This document shows, one piece after another, positions 1 through 11,236 of a stretch of DNA of 64,000 bases. Every line of letters begins with the position of its first letter. Position 1 is the first letter of the stretch. Made by a program: the position numbers and the translations under genes. The notes beneath the pieces are model-generated. The model searched no databases. It was given only the letters and a program-made list of their open reading frames with translations, and was not told where the DNA came from. This stretch comes from Xestospongia muta (lineage: Eukaryota; Porifera; Demospongiae; Haplosclerida; Petrosiidae). The stretch covers positions 7,133,156 through 7,197,155 of the forward strand of contig OY848918.1 of NCBI GenBank assembly GCA_963693285.1, given 5' to 3'.

Positions 1-2661
1 TTGCAAAAGTTGAGGATGGTTTAAATTTGACATGTATGGCCCAATCTTTTCCAAGTCCTAGTTATCAATGGCAGAAATTTAATGAGACAACATCACAATT
101 TGTGGACATTTCCTCTAATGGAAATAACTCAATTTTGAAGCTAAATCCAGTAGGATCTGATGGTTATGGTCAGTATCGCTGTGTGGCCTCAACATTTGTT
201 AAGGGGATAACAAACAGCACTTTTTCTGATGTAGCCAGAATTTTATCAGGTATAATTGTGGTAAAACATGTATATGTTTATATGTGTATTGTTGACAGTG
301 CCAGCTAGGATTAATCCACCAAATGATGCAGGTAAAAGTGGAGATATAGTGATGTTTAATTGTTCTACAAATGGAGAGTCTAGTGTATTCAAATGGTATA
401 AAGGAGAGACAGAAATTACTACTGGTGGTCCCTTCACTATAACAAATGTAACTGAAGACTGGTCAATTTTAAAAATTAATATTGTTTCTGGAATAGAATA
501 TGGCAATTATACTTGTATTGTTACTAATATTGCAGGAGAAACCCGAGCAACAACGAGACTTAGTGGTTAGTTAATAATGTCTTATATATGTAATAACCTC
601 CACTAAATTTGTACACAAGTACATTTTCTCTTTCATGGTCTCTGTCTATCCTTTTAGTTTCACCTAAAAAATTAGTTAGCATTTTTCCAGCAAACAATAT
701 AACACTCAACAAAAGGGATGACATTACATTCATTTGTAACACTACAGCAGGACCTGATAACAGATATATGTGGTTTAAATTGGGTCAAGATGAGATATGC
801 TATCCCAAAAGAGAACCAGTCACTATTAATGGTAACATTCAATTGTTAGTATGTAAAATACATGATTTTAGTATACACAAATAACATACATTTATGTCAT
901 AATAAAGTCCTTGCAATCTTGGGTTTGGATTTCCATTATAGCAGTTATAAGGGAAATCTTTGTGCAGATTTTATTTAGTTAATCAAAGAACAAGTCTGGC
1001 ACAATGTTAATATAATTTATAATACACCTATCATAAACCAAATGCACGATACCAATTATAGATAATCTAATTATGTACACAATAGCTTTGAAAGCATTGT
1101 GTAATGATTTAAAAGATTATATTGTTTGTATTTAATTAGATCTCCTAAACAATACATCACTGATTGTTAGCAGAGAACAAACAATTGACCTTACTTATGT
1201 CAATGTTTCACATGGAGGTGTTTATGGTTGTGTGGTCATCAATGAAGCTGGGGTTGAATTTGTTAGCACTACTGTTTACATCAATCCTTACTTCACAGTA
1301 AAGACAGCAGAAAATATCTTTGCACAAATTTCTACTCCTATTAGTCTTATATGTGAGGCCAAACCTTTTCCATGTCCTAAATATCAATGGTTTAAATTGA
1401 TGTCTGACAACTTTGAAAAACTAGAAGAGGAGAATACTAGCACTTTAATGTTCCCCTCAGTTGATTTTAGTGACTTTGGGACCTATCAATGTGATGTTAC
1501 AACAGACCTCACAGATGTGACAATAACGAAGTTTTTTCTTCTAACTAGTAAGTTCAAATGATATGTATACCAGTATAATAAAATTTTATAAAATATTTGA
1601 AATTTAGAGACATATAATAGTACTAACACTTAAAACAACACAACAGTAGAGATGACAAAAAGTTCCTACATTTATAGTTTCACTGAACATGCATAGAGCT
1701 ATAAGTTTGATCTTTCCTACACACTGAACTTACTTCTCTGTTTCCTATTTTAGTTGTTCCAGCTGGTGATAGTCCAGTGCTATCTTTTCCATTGAATACA
1801 CCAACATCTTCAGGAAATGGAAATGGAGGTCAGTAATACACAATCACTGGTGATACACAACTCTATTTGTTTTATAATAGCTAGTAAATTATTTGAATGT
1901 GCATTGGTACCAATCGCATTGTTTTAATGAAAATATAAATAGTAAATACTGGAGTTAGATTTTGTATTAATTCACATTCTCTCATAGTTCCATAAAACTA
2001 ATGGACTATTACTGTATTATTAATAACAATTAAGTACTACTTTAAATACTATGTAATTGGCTGGTTCAACAAATAATTGTCATTCATATTGCACGCTAAC
2101 AAAGCAGTAAACACCCTGTTGTTTTCACTCCTAATATACTATGGAATTGACAGTTCATATAGCCACCTTTCAAAGCTATATCAAGATTTTTTTCATCCTC
2201 ATACAAAATGCATATGGATTCAAAGTCACCCACACATACATGAATCATATATAGGAAGTTAATGTTAAAGTAGTCAAATTGTCAATTCCATGTAGTAAAT
2301 AGTAAACAAATTTTACATATTTTGTAGAGTCCAGGGGAATCAAAATATCAATAAATCATTTAAAGCAGTCAATTAATTTTAACAGTAATTGGTTGAAGCA
2401 AATTTGTTTTGATATATATGGAGTTAAATGAACCTTTATACAACTTGTATTGACAATGTTTTCATTTCTATAGATAACTCCTGTTCCTCCTCAATTATTA
2501 TAGCAGTAACAGTTACATTTCTCCTGACAGCTATATTCTCATCAATATTAACACTAGTATTAACATTACTGTTTGTTTGTGTGTACATCAAAAGAAGTGA
2601 ACTGACAAGAAAAGAATCAGCCAAACCAGTTGAACAAGTTGTGTCAGCAATGATAATTTAA
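1..2661 (+). CDS. Ig-domain single-pass receptor, series 1 gene 1 (5' end outside window; tail truncated)
   Basis: Exons read by splice sites and phase are <1-249, 299-565, 658-831, 1140-1547, 1754-1828 and 2474-2661; all junctions are phase 1 and the joined frame is open. The first exon is an Ig domain with C...W...YGQYRC. The second is another with FNC...FKWYKG...GNYTC. Exons three and four hold one Ig domain split by an intron, followed by a complete one (LICEAKPF...YQWFK...GTYQC). Exon 1754-1828 is a Ser/Gly/Pro stalk. The last exon is a transmembrane helix ending in VCVYIKR. A paralogue at 8974-11236 has the same exon order. Compared with it, this tail exon lacks about 74 nt, so the protein ends VEQVVSAMII without the YEEV and NPAY motifs. 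Such a protein would bind outside the cell but not signal by those tyrosines. The ligand is unknown. Confidence 0.75.
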
Positions 2662-2739
2662 AGATGTAAAAAATATGAGAATTTTATTTAGTGTTTTGTT
2701 ATTTGTGCTATAAATGATCCTACTAAGATACTCAATATT

Positions 2740-3011
2740 TTTCACCAGTAAAATCCAATAGTACATTGCCTATGCTCCATCCAACAGTACTTTTACGCCG
2801 AAAGTTCATGTACGCCTACACAAATAATGACAGTTTATTACTAGTTATTAATATTACATGTACCTGTGGTACATATTTGATCAATGTTACAGCAAGTTTG
2901 ACATAGGAAACAAAATAAAGAAAGTCTAGCCATTCCAATTTGTGTCCCACCGACACAAATAACGAGATTATCATAAACGACCACAAAATGGTTAAAATGC
3001 TCTTCTCAAAT
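2740..3011 (-). pseudogene. CTNS: Cystinosin fragment: exons around the second PQ-loop, copy A
   Basis: Exon 3011-2864 encodes a segment with SYVKLAVTLIKYVPQ, and exon 2815 onward encodes [10 protein letters not shown] then [11 protein letters not shown]. Both match the conserved SYIKLAVTL...PQAYMNF...GWSIGN region of cystinosin, the lysosomal proton-coupled cystine exporter. The acceptor and donor sites are intact, with a short intron 2863-2816. The second exon breaks at about 2740 where the duplicated segment begins, so translation would leave the family sequence just after LLDFTG. No upstream cystinosin exons are present, so the parent gene lies elsewhere. Confidence 0.8.
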
Positions 3012-3469
3012 CTGGAAACTCTACTGTGACGTTGACAGGAGGGACATGGTCACTCACTCGACCAGGTCCTTATAATTAGAGTCATTTGATGTAATTATAA
3101 CATCATTATTATCAGGGTATTTTTATCTGCAAACAAAATGGGAATATTGACTAGGATCTCATGGATAGTAATGAATAAATACATTTATTATTACATGTAT
3201 TCAAACATTCTCTAGATCTCATGTACCATCATTGGCCCAAAATATTTCCTCTCTCTCAATCACTTCTATTATCCCATGGTGTCTCTCTAGTAAGCTGTAT
3301 TAACTCTATTTGCTAGCTCTTAATTGTTGGAGGTTGTCAATCAATGTTAGCAGTGGTGGTACATTACATATATTAGAAGTGCCATGGAGTCTATGTCATC
3401 CCTCCAGCAATGAGGTAGAGATATAGTGTTTAAATTAGAGATTATTCTCTCTCTCTCTAGTTGTCCATT

Positions 3470-3818
3470 ATGGAGTCATTCTTTGAGAGAGAAGTCAAGC
3501 GATTAGAATTTGTTGCTGAAAGAAATTATATGCATAGTGAAGAGAAGAAATTACTGGATGAAGCTAAAGTAATATCTGCTACAGAGGTTATATTAGTCAA
3601 TGAAGTATAATTATTATGTGGTAATTATAGGAGACACCTCAACAGAGCAAAGATAGTGGTTGGGAAGAGAAAGCTAAATTAGTGAGTTTGGGTCTGAAAA
3701 TATAAGTATGAGTCCATTTCTATTGCTTTGGTAGGAATACAATGATTATCTCAAGTTAGAGGATACTTTTTCAATAGAACTAGAAATCAAACAGCAACAG
3801 CAACAAGGAGACAGTTAA
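3470..3818 (+). CDS. Small charged, probably coiled-coil protein (83 aa), copy A
   Basis: Three exons (3470-3586, 3631-3681, 3735-3818) are separated by introns of 44 and 53 nt with GT...AG ends. The spliced product is 83 aa. It starts MESFFEREVKRLEFVAERN, has a central acidic/glutamine region, and ends in a poly-Gln stretch and GDS. A pyrimidine tract with CTCTAG stands 9 nt before the ATG, suggesting a 5'-UTR intron. Copy C (54531-54880) keeps the same frame, which supports a real coding gene, while copy B is broken. I do not recognise the family. Composition suggests a short amphipathic helix at the N terminus. Confidence 0.6.
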
Positions 3819-4105
3819 TAGTTATATGTATTACTCAAGTTATTACTCAAGTTATTGCAAAGAAAATATTTTAGAATTGTTGACACATATTCTGCATATG
3901 ACACTTTGTAAATAATTTATTGCTCCTAGACCTGCCAGCTCAACATTTTACTTTCTTAAAAAGGTGTAGTTGTGTTACTCATATGATCCAACTGACTCAC
4001 CTCCTGAACATCCTTACTGACTATTCTTTAATACTCTTAAAATAGATTTATAAATAGGTAATTAGATTTGTTTATAATTAAATAGAATTATAATTTCAAA
4101 AAAAA

Positions 4106-4460
4106 CCTGTGTGTTGCCCAAACGATCTTTCGTGACTCAATTCCCACGCAGGCTTCCACTTAGGCTCCAGGATTCCCTGCTATTGCTAGCTAGGACCGCC
4201 ACCTGGCTTGGTAACCCTCGTCCGAAGACGAGGTAATCCTGGCTGGAACGTCGCCCTAACTTCAAACCAGCCGTACTGGGTTTCGAGCTTCGGGAATAAA
4301 TCATCGTCGAGACTCCAATACACCAAGCCTCATCTCGTTTAAAGGGAGACTACCAGCCGTATCCTAGTCCGTCTTTCGGATACTCCGAAGAGTATGCTGG
4401 TAACCATCTTAGAAGTCATGATGCATTGCAGACGCTGGCCCACAACACACTGGCAACCAA
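4106..4460 (-). ncRNA. GC-rich structured element, possible pol III-type RNA or SINE, copy A
   Basis: About 350 bp that are much more GC-rich than the surroundings. Read on the minus strand, two perfect hairpins close on C(UUCG)G tetraloops: a 7-bp stem at 4233-4216 and a 6-bp stem at 4395-4380. The minus strand then ends in a run of T at 4105-4098, as pol III transcripts do. The same element is in copies B (33985-34335) and C (55172-55535). A related end, GTGTTGCCCAAATGATCC preceded by an A-run, occurs alone near 17650. I see no convincing A and B boxes, and no match to SRP, RNase P or 5S RNA from memory. Family and function are unknown. Confidence 0.35.
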
Positions 4461-5052
4461 GACTATTTGGTTTATGTTTATATGTACTTATGGTTTTGTC
4501 TTTATGCTCTTGTGGGGCACGAGAGTTTGCGCTTATGAACTTATTAATGATTGCTATGAATATGATTACTGGTATCGTTGAACTAAAAAGACTTAAAAAT
4601 TAATAAGTAAAACTAAAGCTATGTTTTAAGCAAACTAGAACAACACTAATAATTACATTCATTTTTATCATTGTTTAATTTTATAGGCACCACAACAAAA
4701 GAAACAATCTTATAAACATTAAGTTAAAATTCTTTTAAGTCACACATAGTTAATTGTATATTTATATTAGATCATATGATATGCTATCACTTTCATAATG
4801 GTTCAAAAAGACACACTCTATATATCATCTAACTTTATGGATGCTTTGTGATCTTCAATATCTTGACCATGAATAATAAGTTTATGACACTACCACTGAA
4901 TGTGTTAAGACACTGGTACAAACTGTGGCGATCTTACTAGTGAATTTATTTGTTATAATAAAAATAATTATTTATTGTTTATAAAAGGACTATATTTCTA
5001 TGAAAGTGTATTCCTCATTAATAAAATCATCAATATTATTTAGCATACCAAG

Positions 5053-5511
5053 TTAAGGAGAATATGGTCCAACATCAGGTACTGATGATCTCAACTTTAA
5101 CTTAACTAAAAGCAATGCAACTTGAGCTTTGACTTTTGTAAAGAAAGATGGAGTAAAATCATCTGAGTCATCTCCTAGTAACGGTCTAGTCTCTGGGTTT
5201 GTGGAATTCCATTTGGAATCAATTTTACTGTACTCTTCTTTTGAAGCTGGCGGATGGCGATAGAGAGGATCATGTTGTGTCATAAAAAGAAGATCAAAAC
5301 ATATGGAAAAGGCACCTAGACCAAATTTAGTAGGATCTCCAAAAATAGACTTCCAGTCATCTGAACGGATGAATAAAAGGATGAGGATAGATACACAGAA
5401 GATATTAATAGATAGATAGACCAATAAGATAGACAAATAGTTACCATAGCTATAAGAGATAAGAAACATTTGTAAGATACTCAATGTTCCACCAGTAAAA
5501 TCCAATAGTAC
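5053..5511 (-). pseudogene. CTNS: Cystinosin C-terminal exons, copy A (5' end cut)
   Basis: Exon 5511-5445 encodes [20 protein letters not shown] and exon 5360-5053 encodes [18 protein letters not shown] followed by a hydrophilic tail. These are diagnostic of the last transmembrane helices of cystinosin. The 84-nt intron between them (5444-5361) happens to be open in frame, so a naive ORF reads through it. The tail has an acidic dileucine ETRPLL, a plausible lysosomal sorting signal, where vertebrate cystinosin uses GYDQL. The 5' exon ends abruptly at 5511, where sequence changes to an unrelated purine-rich stretch. This copy therefore cannot make the full transporter. Confidence 0.85.
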
Positions 5512-5549
5512 GATTATATAACGACGCACGCGCGGAGAGAGAGATAGAG

Positions 5550-5933
5550 ATGGGGAGAGTGAAAAAATTTTTTCACAAAATTATTCGTCCCTTTGCCTCC
5601 CACGGTGGGAGAAGGAGTTACGAAGAGGAGGAGCTGAAAGTCAGGAGAAAAGATGAAGAGATTAGGAGAGCCAGGGAAAGGGAGTGGGAAAGAAGAGGAG
5701 GAGCTTTTGATATAGAAGAAGGAGGAGGAGGAAAGACGAAGAGGACAGGCGTCACGGTGGAGACCTGGAGGAGAGAAGGAGGCGAGCAAGAATTGATAGA
5801 GAAAAAGCAAAAAGGAGGAGGGCTGCCGTTGCGAAGTACGAGGAAAACGCAACAACAACAACAATCCTCCTCCTCGAACGAGAGAAATAGGAGACCCGCC
5901 ATGACGACCAATCCCATCACTGCCTCCTCTTAG
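5550..5933 (+). CDS. Doubtful low-complexity ORF (127 aa)
   Basis: An ORF begins [15 protein letters not shown] and continues as Arg/Glu-rich, then Gln/Ser-rich sequence. It starts 39 nt after the broken cystinosin exon and lies in a purine-rich, GC-richer stretch. The reverse strand is also open for long runs because of the composition. The basic N-terminal helix is the only part that looks protein-like. No splice context or homologous copy in the window supports it, so it may be a compositional artefact or the edge of an inserted sequence. Confidence 0.2.
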   Translation: MGRVKKFFHKIIRPFASHGGRRSYEEEELKVRRKDEEIRRAREREWERRGGAFDIEEGGGGKTKRTGVTVETWRREGGEQELIEKKQKGGGLPLRSTRKTQQQQQSSSSNERNRRPAMTTNPITASS

Positions 5934-6271
5934 TTTTTTGACAAAGAGAGGTGTGCATTCACTTCATCAGTCGAAACAGTTATCATTTCCTTTTCCGTAA
6001 ATTATAAAATTTTCGAAAAAATTTTTTGTGAAATTTGAAAAAAACGTCCACCCCTTTTGTGTGAAAAATCCACACACCCTTTTCTACAAAAAGACCTGCA
6101 CCCCTTTTTGGAAAGGAGTATAAATCCTGAGTTAACAAGATTGACAGGGCTAAGATTTTTGGTCAAAATTTAACAGTGGATCACATTACAAAAAATCAAT
6201 GCAAAATATCATTGTTAATTGTTTCCAGTTAAGAAATCTTCGTTCACCTTCTTTCTAAAATCCATCTCTTC

Positions 6272-6772
6272 TTAAGTAAAATCCTGACTCTCCATCCAAT
6301 TTTGCAGATTGTTCATTATCTTTGCTTCTTGTCTCCTTTTGAGCTCCTCAGGTAATTCTTCGTAGTCAGTGGATTTTTTCGTAGGTTCATTAGTTTTTGG
6401 ATCGACTGGGTAATAAACTAACGGTAAAGGTGAATCGATAATTTTATTGAATTGAGACAGTTGATCTTTCGATTGCTCAAGAGCTCTTTTAAAAGTCTCA
6501 ATATTTTCGTAGTAGGTGGCATTTTTTTTTTCTTTAGGTATTTCAGTTTCTAGCCTTTCGATGAAATCTTCAAGCATTTTTATGTATGGTTTAAGGAGTT
6601 TTGCTATCGGTTCACAGTCAAGTGTTGTCATTCTATCCAATTTGTTAAAATTTATTATTTTCTCTGTTATCACTTCGTTTTTTTCTATTATTTCATCTTC
6701 TAGTTTCCCATATTCTAAATTGAATCTTGCAAAAAAGTGAAAAGGTTTAGTCTTTGTAGATGGTTCAGCCAT
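6272..6772 (-). CDS. Unrecognised 166-aa predicted coiled-coil protein, single exon
   Basis: A 166-codon uninterrupted frame starts MAEPSTKTKPFHFFARFNLE. It is rich in Glu, Lys, Ile and Leu with heptad-like spacing over roughly residues 20-115, then a Pro-containing linker (LPLVYYPVDPKTNEPTKK) and an acidic helix. There is no signal peptide or membrane segment, so it would be cytosolic or nuclear. It lies between the low-complexity ORF and the hAT remnant, in a stretch not duplicated elsewhere in the window. Normal amino-acid composition, in contrast to nearby spurious ORFs, is the main support. I do not recognise the family. Confidence 0.5.
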   Translation of the reverse strand: MAEPSTKTKPFHFFARFNLEYGKLEDEIIEKNEVITEKIINFNKLDRMTTLDCEPIAKLLKPYIKMLEDFIERLETEIPKEKKNATYYENIETFKRALEQSKDQLSQFNKIIDSPLPLVYYPVDPKTNEPTKKSTDYEELPEELKRRQEAKIMNNLQNWMESQDFT

Positions 6773-7000
6773 ACTAATGAATCAACTGAACGATTAGATG
6801 ATTCACCGCTTTAAATAGACTATCTATTTACACAGGATGTCACAATTAGTCAAGTTTGACTAATTACAAGACAGTTTGTCTAGCTGCAAGTTAGTGTCAA
6901 CTTCACTTTAAGACACTTATTGACAGTTATAGAAAGTCTTTTTATCTGAATTTATAGTTTTTGGTTTGATTCGGGTTGACTCGGATAAATATATTTATTA

Positions 7001-8798
7001 CAGTGGCGTAGCCAGGATGCTGCAACAGGTGTGGCACCGAAAAAAATTTTAAGGATGGGCGTAACCAATTTATGGGGGGGTCGTTAGTTATTAATGACTA
7101 TTAACAAATGAAATGTATTATAACAGGTTCAAACGTCGTGATTTCAACATTGAAAACTTATCAACTAAATTACTTAAGTTTAAGGAATCAGTGATTTTTT
7201 GTTCAATACTTAGCACAAGCAAAGAAGAAAGTCTAGACTCAGTCATTGTTGATCTCAAGGTATTCTTAACAATTTTTAGTTTAAAAAATGAACGTTCCAC
7301 TGAACATGTAGTGACAGGTAGTGTCAAACACAGCTTATATAGTACAGTTACATTGGGATATGTAATGTGCAAGCTTCGTCGGTACAATAGTTGTAATATT
7401 TCACTGATAGCCTCGCAATTTCTTATCTCTTGGTGATGTCGAAACACCTCAAATTCTGCTCTTAAAGCAACTGCACCAACATCATTCTCATAAAACTGTG
7501 TCAAAAGCTTGCTTTGTACTGCCATTAATAAAAGTGTGAAGAGACTGTATATCACCAAAAAAGTTACATGTTATATCATTTTTACTACAGCTCTCCACTA
7601 AAACAAGGTTAAGAATATGGGCGTGACAGTGCATGTATATTGCTTTACTGTTTTCCTTACTTATCATAGCCTGGACTCCAGAATAGTGACCACTCATGTT
7701 TGCTGCACCATCATATCCTTGTCCTCGAAGGTTTTGAAGAGAAAAACCATACTTTTGGAATGTTTCTTTAATAGCCAACGCGAGTGTCTCATGATCTGTT
7801 TGCTTCACTGCTGTAACACCTATAAAGTGCTCATTGATCTTACCAGAGCCATTAACATATCGAAGAATAAATGAAACTTGCTCTTGTCTTGATACATCTT
7901 CTGTTTTATCTAGCAACAGTGTGAAATACTTTGCCTGTTTAACTTGTAAAATAATCTCATCAACAACAGCGTCAGCTAGGAGAGAAATAAACTCATTCTG
8001 TATGTTGGGTGATAAATACTGGCAATTCTTCTTTGACTTCTCTAAATGCTCCTTTAACACGGTCATACTTTGCTTGGTGGTTGACAATTACAAGAAAATT
8101 CCCACGATTGTGGACAGATTCAGATTCTCGGTGACCTCTGAATGAAAGATTATGTTGAGCAAGTAAAATAATTATTTTGAGTATTCGATAAACTACTTTT
8201 CTATTGAAATCTATTTCTTGCTGCCGCCAAGAAAGCTCAGATATTCTCTGTTCATTTAGCAACAGAGAATATTCGAGCCATTCCTTACAAACTGGTAAGC
8301 TAAACCACTTAGCTTGGAAGCATCTTTTCTTTCCACCACTATCAGTTTTAGGATACGCAACATTATTTGGTTGGCATGGTCCCAGTGTTATTATTCGATG
8401 CTTCTCCTCTCTTGAAAGAAGTGTTAGCTTGTTTGTAGGGTCATGCCATACCTTTCCATCATTAGATGGGCCTGCCGTCAGCCATGCTGTCGGTTCACTG
8501 GGCTGAAGTAGTGATGGCTGTGATGCCACAGCAGAAGAGTTGACCGAATTAAATGAGTCTTGCTGGGTGGCCAGACTGTTGAGTGTCAGCTCCATGTCAG
8601 ATGACAGAGACTGAGAATCAAATTCACTGGTGGTGGTTGTAGAGTATGAAGGAGAAGAGAAAAATCCAAGCAGTGATCTTTGCATTGCTAGCTTCACCAT
8701 GTGATTATCAAATGTGAGGTGTGGCCCGAGCCACGTGTGATTATCAAATGTGAGGTGTGGCCCGGGCCACCTGTGGCCACCCCTTGGCTACGCCTCAG
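7001..8798 (-). mobile_element. hAT-type DNA transposon remnant with imperfect terminal inverted repeats
   Basis: The left end reads CAGTGGCGTAGCCAGG and the right end, reversed, reads CTGAGGCGTAGCCAAGG. This is an imperfect inverted repeat of about 16 bp with the CAG start and GTAGCC core common in hAT elements. Between them lies a broken transposase (7118-8700). A 34-bp direct repeat (8701-8734, 8737-8770) sits just inside the right end. No clear 8-bp target duplication remains at the flanks, so the element is old or its edges are eroded. Confidence 0.7.
7118..8700 (-). pseudogene. hAT transposase (TTF-type / DUF4371 / C-terminal dimerisation), broken
   Basis: The frame 8700-7993 has a low-complexity start and then the TTF-type region (CFQAKWF...CKEWLEYS), but skips the zinc-binding Cys block that should follow. 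It then enters LSFRGHRESE of the DUF4371 domain. The frame 8087-7488 continues with DKTEDVSRQEQVS, RGQGYDGAANMSG and CHAHILNLVL, which are typical of this RNase-H-like core. The frame 7558-7118 holds the hAT C-terminal dimerisation region (LPVTTCSVERSFFKLKIVKN). Frame changes near 8050 and 7520 and two internal deletions mean it is inactive. Similar proteins are annotated as ZMYM1-like in animal genomes. Confidence 0.85.
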
Positions 8799-8973
8799 GT
8801 TGATTTAGGGTTTAATTTTTAAATTTTTTGCTATACAATAAATTTTGGGTTTAATCAAAAAAATTTTTTTGTTGACTAAAAAATTTTTGTTGAAAATTTG
8901 GTTAGGGTTTTTACGGGATGACTCGGGTATATGATAATTCAATCTTGTTCATCCATACTACACACACACACCT

Positions 8974-11236
8974 AGTGTATTCAAATGGTATAAAGGAGAG
9001 ACAGAAATTACTACTGGTGGTCCCTTCACTATAACAAATGTAACTGAAGACTTGTCAATTTTAAAAATTAATATTGTTTCTGGAATAGAATATGGCAATT
9101 ATACTTGTATTGTTACTAATATTGCAGGAGAAACCCGAGCAACAACGAGACTTAGTGGTTAGTTAATAATGTCTTATATATATAATAACTTCCACTAATT
9201 TGTGTACACAAGTACATTTTCTTTCATGATCTCTGTCTATCCTTTTAGTTTCACCTAAAAAATTAGTTAGCATTTTTCCAGCAAACAATATAACACTCAA
9301 CAAAGGAGATAGTATTACATTCATTTGTAACACTACAGCAGGACCTGATAACAGATATATGTGGTTTAAATGGGGTCAAGATGAGATATGCTATCCCAAA
9401 AGAGAACCAGTCACTATTAATGGTAACATTCAATTATTAGTATGTAAAATACATGATTTTAGTATACACAAATAACATACATTTATGTCATGATAAAGTC
9501 CTTGCAATCTTGGGTTTGGATTTCCATTATAGCAGTTGTAAGGGAAATCTTTGTGCAGATTTCATTTAGTTAATCAAAGAACAAGTCTGGCACAATGTTA
9601 ATATAATTTATAATACACTTATCATAAACCAAATGCACTATACCAATTATAGATAATCTAATTGTGTACACAATAGCTTTGAAAGCATTATGTAATGATT
9701 TAAAAAGATAATATTGTTTGTATTTAATTAGATCTCCTAATGTTTATGGTTGTGTGGTCATCAATGATGCTGGGGTTGAATTTGTTAGCACTACTGTGTA
9801 CATCAATCCTTACTTCACAGTTAAGACAGCAGAAAATATCTTTGCACAAATTTCTACTTCTATTAGATTTAAATTTAAATTGATGTCTGACAACTTTGAA
9901 AAACTAGAAGAGGAGAATACTAGCACTTTAATGTTCCCCTCAGTTGATTTTAGTGACTTTGGGACCTATCAATGTGATGTTACAACAGACCTCACAGATG
10001 TGACAATAACGAAGTTTTTTCTTCTAACTAGTAAGTTCAAATGATATGTATACCAGTATAATAAGATTTTATAAAATATTTGAAATTTAGAGACACATGA
10101 TAGTACTAACACTTAAAACAACACAACAGTAGAAATGACAAATGTTCCTACATTTATAATTTTGGTAAACATGCATAGAGCTATATGTTTGATCTTTCCT
10201 ACACACTGAACTTACTTCTCTGTTTCCTATTTTAGTTGTTCCAGCTGGTGATAGTCCAGTGCCATCTTTTCCATTGAATACACCAACATCTTCAGGAAAT
10301 GGAAATGGAGGTCAGTAATACACAATCACTGGTGATACACAACTGTATTTGCTTTATAATAGCTAGTAAATTATTTGAATGTGCATTGGTATCAATTGCA
10401 TTGTTTTAATGAAAATATAAATAGTAAATTCTAGAGTTAGATTTTGTATTAATTCACATTCTCTCGTAGTTCCATAAAACTAATGCACTATTTGCTGTAT
10501 TATTAATAACAATTAAGTACTACTTTAAATACTATGTAATTGGCTGGTTCAACAAATAATTGTCATGCTGGTTCAACAAATAATTGTCATGCTAACAAAG
10601 GCTTTAAACAGTAAACATCCTGTTGTTTTAATAACTAATATACTGTGGAATTGACAGTTTATATAGCCACCTTTCAAAGCAATATCAAGATTTTGTTTAG
10701 CCTCATACAATATGGATATGGAATTCATATAAATTACCCACACATACATGAATCATATATAGGAAGTTAATTGTTAAAGTACTCAAATTGTCAATTCCAT
10801 GTAGTAAATAGTAAACAAATTTTACGTATTTTGTAGAGTCCAAGAGTATCTAAACGTCAATGAATCAGTTAAAGCAGTCAAATAATTTTAACAGTAATTG
10901 GTTGAAGCATATTTGTTTTGATATATATGGAGTTAAATGTACCTTTATACAACCTGTATTTACAATGTTTTCATTTCTATAGATAACTCCTGTTCCTCCT
11001 CAACTAGTATTGCAGTAACAGTTACATTTCTCCTGACAGCTATATTCTCATCAATATTAACACTAGTACTAACATTACTGTTTGTTTGTGTGTACATCAA
11101 AAGAAGTGAACTGACAAGAAAAGAACCAGTCAAACCAGTTGAACAAGGTGTGTACGAAGAAGTAAAAAATCCAGATGTTATTAGTCCAGTACCTCTCGCT
11201 ACTAACCCAGCTTATGGACTTGTTGGTCAGCAATGA
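8974..11236 (+). pseudogene. Ig-domain receptor, series 1 gene 2: ectodomain broken, tail intact
   Basis: Paralogue of gene 1, starting inside its second exon after a (CA)n tract. Exons correspond to 8974-9157, 9249-9422, 9732-10030, 10236-10310 and 10983-11236. The third listed exon is 299 nt instead of 408. One deletion at its start shifts the frame relative to the upstream splice phase. A second, in-frame deletion removes the Ig Cys and Trp (the LICEAKP...YQW part). The last exon is complete: a transmembrane helix, KRSELTRKEPVKPVEQ, then YEEV and TNPAYGLVGQQ. A functional product would need a different 5' end, so I call it a pseudogene. It could still donate its tail exon by recombination. 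Confidence 0.65.

Larger units (their letters stand above)
2724..5511. repeat. Duplicated cystinosin/small-gene segment, copy A
   Basis: This segment is repeated at 33794-36087 (copy B) and 53568-56066 (copy C). In order it holds cystinosin exons on the minus strand, the 83-aa small gene on the plus strand, a GC-rich structured element, and the last cystinosin exons again on the minus strand. About 39 bp of one cystinosin exon occur at both ends (2724-2764 and 5473-5511). Joining the ends would therefore restore the exon: copy A is one full turn of a circular or tandem unit. It sits just after the 3' flank of gene 1, with a short TAAG overlap at the junction. Confidence 0.8.

Noticed and set aside
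4106..4460. SRP, RNase P or 5S rRNA identity for the structured element
   Set aside because: None of the conserved cores of these RNAs that I know can be found in it.
4394..4603. 69-codon hydrophobic ORF after the structured element
   Set aside because: Copies B and C have indels that break this frame; the frame common to them differs and is reported only as a decayed Cys-rich frame.
5514..5920. Long minus-strand ORFs opposite the low-complexity ORF
   Set aside because: Ser/Pro/Cys-rich translations of a purine-rich tract; no splice context or paralogue.
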